Assembly (NCBI GenBank): GCA_003535955.1
Contig: DPZM01000208.1
Location: 1 to 28,849 of the forward strand
DNA: 28,849 bases
From: Lachnospiraceae bacterium
Lineage (GTDB): Bacteria; Bacillota; Clostridia; Lachnospirales; Lachnospiraceae
Direction: 5' to 3'
Shown: positions 7,729 through 14,786 of the stretch, one piece after another
How the letters are laid out: every line of letters begins with the position of its first letter
Numbering within the stretch: position 1 is the stretch's first letter
Translations under genes and position numbers: made by a program
Notes under the pieces: generated by a model
Database searches by the model: none
What the model was told of the DNA's origin: nothing
Seen by the model: only the letters and a program-made list of their open reading frames with translations

Positions 7729-8385
7729 ATGAAGAAGTGTCTGAACTGTAACATAGAAATAGGCGGCCATACGGATACCTGCCCCCTGTGTCAGAACTCT
7801 CTTACAGGCGAAGCCACACCCGATAACTGGCCCCGTCCGTTAAAGCTGAAGGCACAGGCCTTTCTGTACAAGCTGCAGCTTTTCATTGTGCTTGCAGCCA
7901 TAGTTGTCGGTCTTTCTCTTGACTTTCTGCTGGAGCTCAATAACGGAACACACTACAGCCTTATAATTGCCATGTGGCTTATAGTATTTGAATTCGATCT
8001 GTCAAGGAACATCAAGCGCTCATTTATCATAGCAAGAACAATAAGCGTTACTGTTCTTCACATTTGCATACTCTTACTTATAACCGGCCGATATTACGGA
8101 TTTTTCGATCTTACGGCCTACCTGCTGGTACCAATACTTTTAGGCGCTGTGCTTATAGCAAATACGATCTTCTCTCTTATTGACACTACAGAAAATGCGC
8201 TTGTATATCTTCTTTCCACCATACTTGTCATTGTGATCGTTTACAGCGTCATGAAAGCCGGGCGCATAACAACCGGACTCACCTGGGACATCTGTCTTAT
8301 GACCAGTGTGGTTTCTCTTATCGGAATAATAATATTCAAGGGACGCAAGGTGTCCAATGAAGTAAGAAAAAGGATCAACTTTTAG
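7729..8385 (+). CDS. DUF6320-like zinc-ribbon polytopic membrane protein
   Basis: A 218-residue protein starting with a C4 zinc ribbon (Cys4, Cys7, Cys18, Cys21) followed by about six hydrophobic segments (roughly 47-66, 77-92, 100-118, 127-150, 157-175, 184-204) and a basic C-terminus. It matches my memory of the DUF6320 family, which accompanies HxxxDG acyltransferases in Lachnospiraceae. GGAGG near the end of the acyltransferase reading frame serves it from 14 bases upstream. The two are surely co-transcribed and may form one membrane complex. No enzymatic motif is visible. Its stop codon overlaps that of the convergent LysM gene. Confidence 0.75.
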   Translation: MKKCLNCNIEIGGHTDTCPLCQNSLTGEATPDNWPRPLKLKAQAFLYKLQLFIVLAAIVVGLSLDFLLELNNGTHYSLIIAMWLIVFEFDLSRNIKRSFIIARTISVTVLHICILLLITGRYYGFFDLTAYLLVPILLGAVLIANTIFSLIDTTENALVYLLSTILVIVIVYSVMKAGRITTGLTWDICLMTSVVSLIGIIIFKGRKVSNEVRKRINF

Positions 8386-9839
8386 GGCAGTACCAGCGTC
8401 TGTCCGATATAAATAAGATTCGGATTGGATATTACGGACGCATTGGCATTATATATCTGAACCCACTTTGTGCCGTCACCGTAATGAGCTTTGGCAATAT
8501 TCCACAGGCAATCACCCTTTACAACCTTATACGAATTACCGGATACTTCTTCCGTGTTTGTTTCCGTCTTCTCACCGCCTGTCCCGGCCGTCAGGGCCTT
8601 CTCCCCGGTTTCTTCAGGTTCTTTTTCACTTATCGTCTCAGCCTTAACGGCCTCAACCTTCTCTTCTTCAGCCTCATCCTTTTCCACCGTCTCGGTACTG
8701 GTTTTTTCTTTCCTGACTTCCTCTGCCTTATCCTCTTTTTCTGTCTCTGACTTAACCGCCTCTTCCTTTGCCGCCTTAACTAAACTCTCTGCCTCTGCTT
8801 TTGCATCATCCGAGATCTTCTTCGCCTCTTTCTTTGCATCCTCCATGATCGCCATTGCTTCCGTATCCGCGCTTTCCCTGATCTGATCCGCCTCGGTTCC
8901 GGCCTTCTCTACGATCTCCTTAGCCTCCGTCTGCGCACTTTCCACTGCCTCTTTGGCTTCTTTTTCCGCGTTGCTTACGATCTCTTCCGCTTCTGCCTTA
9001 GCAGCTTCTATTATTTTATCGGCTTCCTCTTTTGCATCATCCGTTAATGTTTCTTCGGTTGTTGCTTCTTTTACTGTTTCTTCGGTTTCTTCTTCCTTTG
9101 AATCCTTTATTTCTGTGGCTTCAGCCTCTGCCGACTCTTTTAACTCTTCCGCTTCCTTCTTAGCTTCCCCGACGATCGCCTCTGCTTCTGCCCTGGCCTT
9201 TTCAACTATCTCTTCCGCCTCGGCTGTTGCTTCTTCTACGATAACGTTTCCCGCTTCCTTTGCTGCTTCCTTGTCGTCTTCCTTTTCTTTATCCGAAGCG
9301 GCTGCCTTATCTATATCTTCTTCCCCGCCTGCGGCCTCTTTATCTTCTTTTGCAGCCTCTTCCTCAGCCTCTTTCTTCTCCGCCTCTACCTGGGCTACGG
9401 TCTTGGGCAGGTAGTCACTTATATCCGTATCCCCATCCACAACGATTATCTCAACATTGGAAAAGCCCTTTGCAAGGATCTTCTGCATAAGAGACACTGC
9501 CTGATTGCTGCTTCCCAACACCGAAAGGTAGTCAGTCATATCACCGGTAATGTTAACGTCGGTCTTACCGTCCTCACTTATATCTATATCAGCCGATATT
9601 ACCTCAGCACCTACCTTCTCATATATCTTCCGAAGCTCCTTTATCTTATCCTCGACCCCTTCTCCGTCCCGGGAGGGATCGGCAAAAAGGATTACAAGTT
9701 TATCTGTGTAATCCGCATACTCTTCATTCTTGTCTGCCGCAAATGCCTGATCCGCATTAACGAATACATTCACTGTGGTCAGCAATAAAGCGCACAATAA
9801 TACCCTTGCTATTCTTTTTCTTATCTTAATTCTCTTCAT
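8382..9839 (-). CDS. Secreted LysM protein with long hendecad coiled coil
   Basis: A 485-residue exported protein: Sec signal peptide (basic KRIKIRKR start, hydrophobic core, AFA cleavage site near residue 34), a globular domain of about 110 residues of unknown type, an Ala/Glu/Lys-rich region, and a C-terminal LysM domain (YKVVKGDCLWNIAKAHYGDG to PNLIYIGQTLVLP) that binds peptidoglycan. The middle has eight consecutive 11-residue repeats, plus about four earlier ones. I start it at the ATG at 9839, preceded by AGGGG at 8 bases; an ATG 18 bases upstream is in frame but has no ribosome site. It is probably a wall-anchored spacer or stalk protein. A promoter and upstream terminator isolate it from the PAP2 gene. 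Confidence 0.88.
   Translation of the reverse strand: MKRIKIRKRIARVLLCALLLTTVNVFVNADQAFAADKNEEYADYTDKLVILFADPSRDGEGVEDKIKELRKIYEKVGAEVISADIDISEDGKTDVNITGDMTDYLSVLGSSNQAVSLMQKILAKGFSNVEIIVVDGDTDISDYLPKTVAQVEAEKKEAEEEAAKEDKEAAGGEEDIDKAAASDKEKEDDKEAAKEAGNVIVEEATAEAEEIVEKARAEAEAIVGEAKKEAEELKESAEAEATEIKDSKEEETEETVKEATTEETLTDDAKEEADKIIEAAKAEAEEIVSNAEKEAKEAVESAQTEAKEIVEKAGTEADQIRESADTEAMAIMEDAKKEAKKISDDAKAEAESLVKAAKEEAVKSETEKEDKAEEVRKEKTSTETVEKDEAEEEKVEAVKAETISEKEPEETGEKALTAGTGGEKTETNTEEVSGNSYKVVKGDCLWNIAKAHYGDGTKWVQIYNANASVISNPNLIYIGQTLVLP
8760..9023 (-). repeat. Eight in-register hendecad repeats inside the LysM protein
   Basis: Encodes eight back-to-back 11-residue units of the form A-x-x-I/V-x-x-A-x-x-E (for example ADKIIEAAKAE, AEEIVSNAEKE, AKEIVEKAGTE, AMAIMEDAKKE) at residues 273-360 counted from the chosen start. 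Eleven-residue periodicity favours a nearly straight or right-handed coiled coil. The DNA copies are diverged, so the repeat shows at protein rather than nucleotide level. Confidence 0.85.
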
Positions 9840-9952
9840 GGTTTTTCCCCTCTCCATTTGTCATAATCTGTTTTTATGAGTCAATTTATGCAGCCATACT
9901 CTCTGGTTAACATAATCTACGATCTGGATTTTCCCATACTCAAATCCATTTT

Positions 9953-9981
9953 ATCATAACAGAAAAAAGCCGATGTGTTAA
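9953..9981 (-). promoter_or_regulatory. Promoter of the LysM gene, overlapping a terminator
   Basis: Minus strand TTAACA (9976-9981), 17 bases, TATGAT (9953-9958) preceded by the TG of an extended -10. The -35 lies in the descending arm of the terminator that ends the signalling transcript. The predicted leader is about 105 bases; I see no riboswitch-like structure in it. The rest of the 9840-10131 gap is AT-rich and holds no gene. Confidence 0.6.
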
Positions 9982-10011
9982 GCCCCCGCGGGCCCTCTCA
10001 CATCAGCCTAA
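9962..10011 (-). terminator. Terminator of the signalling operon
   Basis: On the minus strand GCTGATGTG pairs with CACATCGGC (9 base pairs, one G-T), enclosing a GC-rich inner helix, and is followed by TTTTTT. It lies about 120 bases past the PAP2-like stop codon. The strand of the T-tract fixes its direction; the plus-strand side has only a weak T-run. Confidence 0.75.
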
Positions 10012-10131
10012 AAGTCATTCTCATCAATTACCGGTATACATAACACCAATATTTAGTATCTTGTCAGATACTAAAAACTAGATGTTGCACCACTCGATCA
10101 AATATGAACAAATTATTAAATTTTTATAAAG

Positions 10132-10818
10132 TCACGATTTACTCTTGTTGGTAACAGGCTCTAAACCCCTTCTGTACGCATAAACCGAAACAAGCTTATC
10201 TGCGATCACAAAAAGGATCAGGCCGCCTGCAACATCAAGCAGCGAATGTTGTTTGATAAATACCGTGGACAGAATTATCAATACGGAAAGAATATCTATA
10301 CCGATCCGCATGCCGGGCTTCTTAAACAGCCTGGCGTGAGACCGCATTACTGCCTGCATCGCCACGCAGGTATTATATACATGGATGCTGGGAAATACAT
10401 TGGTCGATGTATCTATATGGTAGAGATAAGATACTATCCCGCAGAATATATTATCCCGCGGCATTACATAAGGTCTCAGATACAGCTTGGTCGGCATTAT
10501 TATAGAAATAATGATAAATATGCTCATACCGAAAACAAGCATATAACTCATTCTCTTATACTCCTTCTCCCTTGCAAACAGAAGGTAGATGCACACACCC
10601 GGAACCATTATAAACCATGCAAAATAGGGTATGACAAAGAATTCACAGAAGGGGATCAGCTTATCGATCGCACCGTAGGTGTAGAAGTAATCCGGAGCAT
10701 CCATATTCTCAATAAGAGAAAACATGAGCATATATACCGCGAAGAAGATAAACAGCGGTAAAAATACGTTCAACTTATACTTTATAAGATTGATATAGCG
10801 TTTTGTCTTTTTTTCCAT
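10132..10818 (-). CDS. PAP2-superfamily membrane protein
   Basis: A 228-residue polytopic protein (about six membrane segments) with PAP2-type active-site motifs: a reduced first motif K111-x3-RP, FPSIH (142-146) and S184-x4-K-x-His191-x3-Asp195. The His pair and Asp match the phosphotransfer site of lipid phosphatases and of inositolphosphotransferase-like (PAP2_3) relatives, so it probably dephosphorylates or transfers a lipid phosphate at the membrane. The ATG at 10818 is my choice; an in-frame TTG at 10854, 12 bases after the kinase stop, is the alternative. The ATG has no ribosome site but a TATAAT 9 bases before it. Placement after the kinases suggests co-transcription, though a role in signalling is not shown. 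Confidence 0.78.
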   Translation of the reverse strand: MEKKTKRYINLIKYKLNVFLPLFIFFAVYMLMFSLIENMDAPDYFYTYGAIDKLIPFCEFFVIPYFAWFIMVPGVCIYLLFAREKEYKRMSYMLVFGMSIFIIISIIMPTKLYLRPYVMPRDNIFCGIVSYLYHIDTSTNVFPSIHVYNTCVAMQAVMRSHARLFKKPGMRIGIDILSVLIILSTVFIKQHSLLDVAGGLILFVIADKLVSVYAYRRGLEPVTNKSKS

Positions 10819-10827
10819 GACAAGAAT

Positions 10828-10854
10828 ATTATATCCTGCCCCTTTCTTTGTCAA
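10828..10854 (-). promoter_or_regulatory. Possible internal promoter abutting the PAP2-like start
   Basis: Minus strand perfect TTGACA and perfect TATAAT, but separated by only 15 bases, which is shorter than optimal. If used, transcription would begin at or very near the ATG at 10818, giving an almost leaderless message, consistent with the lack of a ribosome site. Confidence 0.4.
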
Positions 10855-10866
10855 TATTTTTCTTCA

Positions 10867-13800
10867 TTATACACCGGATGTGATAAATGAAAGCGCTTGA
10901 AGGATCCCGTCATAATCAACGCTTTCGCACAGGCTCTCAAGCTTACCAAAAAGGATATGCGCTTCTTCGGGCAGCCTGTAATCCTTAAGTTCATCCATCG
11001 CATCCTCTATGCTATCCATATCCATATCATCCGCTGCTTTCCTTATCACCTCATATGCGCTCTCCAATATAGCGGCATCGGCCACAGGCTTGACGGGAGT
11101 TGCCCCGTGAGGCTTCGGATCCGCACATACGTCCTCAAGCACATCTTTAAAGGACCGGTAATATGTTATCAGCTTGTCGTGGTTACTCTTTATATATGCG
11201 GTTTTGCCTTCCTTACCTGCATACTCAAGAGCCAGGGCCTCACCTGCCAGTCCGGTAGCTCCGATTATACCCGCCATGCTCTTGAGCGCATGTACCTTAA
11301 TGGTATAACCCTGCCAGTCCTCATTCTCATACAGACGGTCAAGTTCATCTGCCTTATCATCTATTGAGTTATAGAAAACGCTAAGGGTCGAACGATAATC
11401 ATCCGAAGATCCGGAATTCCTGATCCCCAATGCAGTGTCTATTCCTTCAAGCTCGAAATGCCTTGTTTCTTTATCGCTGACAGCGCTCTTGTCAGCCCCG
11501 GGCTCCTCACGGACAAGCTCATATTTATCATCAGGAAGATGATCAATGATGAGCTGTTCAAGCTTCTTACCATCAACAGGCTTGCTCATATAATCATCAA
11601 ATCCCTTTTTGATATAGGCATCTCTGACACCGGCTATCGCATTGGCCGTAAGTATGATACAGGGTTTCTTAGAGTTTACATTATCCGTCCTTGACTTTAT
11701 CTCATTAAAAAGCTCAATTCCGTCCATCCCGGGCATCATGTGATCAAGGAAAAGTATGTCGTATTCTTTCTTATCAATAAGCTCAAGTGCTTCACTCCCG
11801 TTAAGTGCCGAATCTATTACAATATGGGTTTTCTTTAGAAGACCTTCCATAACCTTTAAGTTCATCTCGGCATCATCAACTACCAGGATATGGGCATTCG
11901 GGGCCACGAAGCTGCTCGAATACACCTCGTCATTTCCGTTCTCCTTCTTTCTCCTGTCAATATCTCCCACAGTCTCATCCGAGATCACTCCCTGATCAAG
12001 TTCAAAGGAGAATTCCGAGCCTTCTCCATAAATACTCTTAACAGAAAGCTTCGTCCCCATAAGGTCAAGGAGTCTTTGAACTATGTTCATTCCAAGGCCT
12101 GTACCTTCGACCGTTCTGTTATGCTCAAGGTCTATTCTTTCAAATGCTCCAAACAGCCGCTCTATGTCCGCTTCCCTTATACCGATCCCGGTATCCTTAA
12201 TAGTCACCCGCAGCTTAGCCATCCGTCTGTCGCGTGACACTAACTCAACCATCAGGGATACGCTTCCCTTATCGGTATACTTGACCGCATTTGTCAGGAT
12301 ATTTATAATGCACTGCCCAACCCTTACCGAATCGCCGAAAAGATATCTGGGGACATCCCCGGCGACCGAAACGTTGACTTTAATCCCCTTTGCTTCAGCT
12401 CTTGGGGATATCATCTCTATGGAATCCGAAATAAGCCCGGCAAGGTCATATTTAACGGCCACAAGCTCCATCTTGCCCGCTTCGATCTTGGAGAAATCAA
12501 GTATATTGTTTACAAGCGTGAGAAGCACATTACCCGACCGCTTGATATTGGCTGCATATTCGCGCACCGCAGTTTCTCCGCTCTCCCTTAAAATAAGCTC
12601 ATCCATCCCAAGCACTGCATTAATGGGAGTTCTTATCTCATGGGACATATTGGCAAGAAATGCGCTCTTGGCCTTGGTTGCCTCCTCGGCTATCCTGGAC
12701 TTGAGTTCCAGTTCATGAACCATCGTCTTCTCATAGTAGATACAGTTCTCTTTATGGTTAAAACCATTAAAAATCGCATAGGCCATCTGCCTGCACGAAT
12801 CATATCCGCAGCAGGTACAGTTGATCTTACGGGACTCTTCGGTCTGTTTGTTCATGCTTAAGAAAATCCCGTTAAGTTCTTTGTCATCCGGGACAAGAAC
12901 CCTGCAGTCTCCTGACAGGTCCCTGTATTCCCTGAGATAATCCTTAAGATTTAAGTTCTCAAAATGCTCATTGAAGTTTTTAAGCCGCTCAGACGGTGTA
13001 TCATTTCTCGACCACGCATCGAAAGGTGCTTCTTTCTTGGAATGCTCCCTTATCTTAAGAAGCTCATACAGGGCTTCATCCGTCCCGGCCTTCCCCGTAT
13101 CTACCGCCGTACCGCATATACAGCCCTGGGAACAGTTAAGGGCATCTATCAAAAGGAAGGGCGTTTTGTCATTCCTTATAAGGTCTGCATTTTTATGAAG
13201 CCATTCGTATAGGTGCTTTTCCCCCTCAACCTGGCGTATAAAAACATCGTCGCCAAGAAACCACCTGACATTTTCAGCAAGTCCGCCGGGTGTCGGATAA
13301 TACGAACCCAGACCGTACTCCACTTCACTGCCGGTCGGTGTCCCCTCTATCTTATGGTCTTCCACATACTTCATCAGATGGTCAAAGGTTACATTATACT
13401 GCACCAGGCCTGCATTATTGGGATCGTCTATTTCGATCTTTTTGGCTATACAAGGGCTGATGAAGGCAAGCTTATCGGTGATCTTAAGCTCCTGTCTTGC
13501 ATAGATGGCCGCACACATAAGGGGGCTCTGCACCGGGAAAAGCTTCGGTAAAAGCTCTGGGATATAATGTTCAATATATGATACTACCACCGGACAGGGC
13601 TGTGATATCCCTCCGTAAAAGTCATTCTCCTTTATGTAGTTAATATAACCCCAGGTGGTGATGTCCGCGCCGAATGACACGCTTATGACATGTTTTATGC
13701 CCATGGCTTTAAGACCGCCGAGTACACTTTCATAACGGTCCGGATAATTAGCCTTAAAGGCAGGCGCAAGAAGAAGTGATATATTATCACCTCTTTTTAA

Positions 13801-14016
13801 GTCCTCAAAGAACCTGTCGGTATCATCGCAGAATTCACGGGCCTTGTGTTCACATACGTCGATGCATGAACCGCAGGCAACACATTTGCTCCCGTCTACC
13901 ACTATACGTGCCTTCCCCTCTTCTTCCTTGGAGATGCAGGCACCTATTGCCGAACAGACCTTTATACACTTATTGCATCCTATACAGTTGTCGTTAGTAT
14001 AGACAATTGAATCCAT
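10867..14016 (-). CDS. Hybrid histidine kinase with [FeFe]-hydrogenase-like sensor, receiver and Hpt
   Basis: A 1049-residue soluble phosphorelay kinase. Order: two 4Fe-4S ferredoxin motifs (Cys11/14/17/21 and 45/48/51/55); an H-cluster-like domain with QPCPVV (Cys141), SPCIAKK (Cys189) and NCSQGCICG (Cys295, Cys299); a further 4Fe-4S motif CTCCGYDSC to Cys425; HisKA with His459 (NMSHEIRTPIN); ATPase (DTGIGI, GTGLGMNI); receiver with Asp758; Hpt with His909; and a 75-residue helical tail. All four usual H-cluster cysteines are kept but the adjacent proton-relay cysteine is Pro140, as expected of a sensor rather than a turnover enzyme. It starts 5 bases after the response-regulator stop with no clear ribosome site, so coupled translation is likely. 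Probable signal: H2 or redox state. Confidence 0.92.
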   Translation of the reverse strand: MDSIVYTNDNCIGCNKCIKVCSAIGACISKEEEGKARIVVDGSKCVACGSCIDVCEHKAREFCDDTDRFFEDLKRGDNISLLLAPAFKANYPDRYESVLGGLKAMGIKHVISVSFGADITTWGYINYIKENDFYGGISQPCPVVVSYIEHYIPELLPKLFPVQSPLMCAAIYARQELKITDKLAFISPCIAKKIEIDDPNNAGLVQYNVTFDHLMKYVEDHKIEGTPTGSEVEYGLGSYYPTPGGLAENVRWFLGDDVFIRQVEGEKHLYEWLHKNADLIRNDKTPFLLIDALNCSQGCICGTAVDTGKAGTDEALYELLKIREHSKKEAPFDAWSRNDTPSERLKNFNEHFENLNLKDYLREYRDLSGDCRVLVPDDKELNGIFLSMNKQTEESRKINCTCCGYDSCRQMAYAIFNGFNHKENCIYYEKTMVHELELKSRIAEEATKAKSAFLANMSHEIRTPINAVLGMDELILRESGETAVREYAANIKRSGNVLLTLVNNILDFSKIEAGKMELVAVKYDLAGLISDSIEMISPRAEAKGIKVNVSVAGDVPRYLFGDSVRVGQCIINILTNAVKYTDKGSVSLMVELVSRDRRMAKLRVTIKDTGIGIREADIERLFGAFERIDLEHNRTVEGTGLGMNIVQRLLDLMGTKLSVKSIYGEGSEFSFELDQGVISDETVGDIDRRKKENGNDEVYSSSFVAPNAHILVVDDAEMNLKVMEGLLKKTHIVIDSALNGSEALELIDKKEYDILFLDHMMPGMDGIELFNEIKSRTDNVNSKKPCIILTANAIAGVRDAYIKKGFDDYMSKPVDGKKLEQLIIDHLPDDKYELVREEPGADKSAVSDKETRHFELEGIDTALGIRNSGSSDDYRSTLSVFYNSIDDKADELDRLYENEDWQGYTIKVHALKSMAGIIGATGLAGEALALEYAGKEGKTAYIKSNHDKLITYYRSFKDVLEDVCADPKPHGATPVKPVADAAILESAYEVIRKAADDMDMDSIEDAMDELKDYRLPEEAHILFGKLESLCESVDYDGILQALSFITSGV

Positions 14017-14021
14017 TTAGA

Positions 14022-14786
14022 TCACATTCTGCTTGCAAAAAACACCTTAAGCCATTGCAGGAGGTCAGGCTTGGGCGTTGACTTCAGTATATAACCGTCA
14101 GGCTTAAGCGATATGACCTGCTTAACCGATTCCGCATCCCCTATACCGGTAAGAAATACGATGGGTATGTGCGCGGTATCAGGCTCACTTCTGAGCATGC
14201 GAAGGACCTGCGGACCTGTAGTCACGGGCATCTCGTAATCCAACAGTACAAGGTCTACATTTTTCTTCATAAGAAAACTAATGGCCTGCATCCCCGAAGT
14301 TACGATGAAAACCTGATAATCCGTCTTAAGCCAGTCCCTTATTATCCTTACGAAGGACGGATCATCATCCACTACCAGTATTGTCTTACTTGTCATACGG
14401 TTCTTTCTCATCCTTAAAACCGATGTCACCCCCGAAATAAAGGCGCCCAGATCAAGAGGCCTGTCATACCATTCGGTTATCCTGACATCGGGTATGGAAA
14501 GCCGGAGTGTCTGACGGTCCAAATGCTCCCCGATGATAAGCATATCCTTCTCCCTCTCCTTAATGATATCGTTGAGGTAAACTATCGTCTCGCGCAATTC
14601 TTCAACGTCATCCGAAAGATACAGGACAAATATCTCCGCCGTGTCCTCAAAGGCACTTATGGTTGTCACATTGGGTTCGCAGAAAACCACGTCCACACCG
14701 GAATCCTCAAGTTTTCGCAAAACACCTTTTACAATGATCCCTCTCGAACCGCTTATCAAAACTACTTTTCCACTCTCTCCTATCAT
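14022..14786 (-). CDS. Receiver-only response regulator with degenerate N-terminal receiver-like domain
   Basis: A 254-residue protein. Residues 134-254 form a complete receiver: acidic Asp140-142, phospho-acceptor Asp183 in LLDYEMP, Thr213 and Lys235. Residues 1-125 look like a second receiver fold (VVLISGS, VDVVFCEP, DMLIIGEH) without the phospho-acceptor pattern. No output domain follows, so it likely acts as a phosphate shuttle or a protein-binding switch, CheY/Spo0F fashion. An AGGAGG site precedes the ATG, which overlaps the upstream kinase stop as ATGA. Located between two Hpt-bearing hybrid kinases, it is the natural receiver for both (inference). Confidence 0.88.
   Translation of the reverse strand: MIGESGKVVLISGSRGIIVKGVLRKLEDSGVDVVFCEPNVTTISAFEDTAEIFVLYLSDDVEELRETIVYLNDIIKEREKDMLIIGEHLDRQTLRLSIPDVRITEWYDRPLDLGAFISGVTSVLRMRKNRMTSKTILVVDDDPSFVRIIRDWLKTDYQVFIVTSGMQAISFLMKKNVDLVLLDYEMPVTTGPQVLRMLRSEPDTAHIPIVFLTGIGDAESVKQVISLKPDGYILKSTPKPDLLQWLKVFFASRM

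Noticed and set aside
8491..9414. Long plus-strand open frames rich in Ser and Ala opposite the LysM gene
   Set aside because: They mirror the Ala/Glu/Lys repeat codons of the coiled coil on the other strand, have no ribosome sites, and show only low-complexity sequence.
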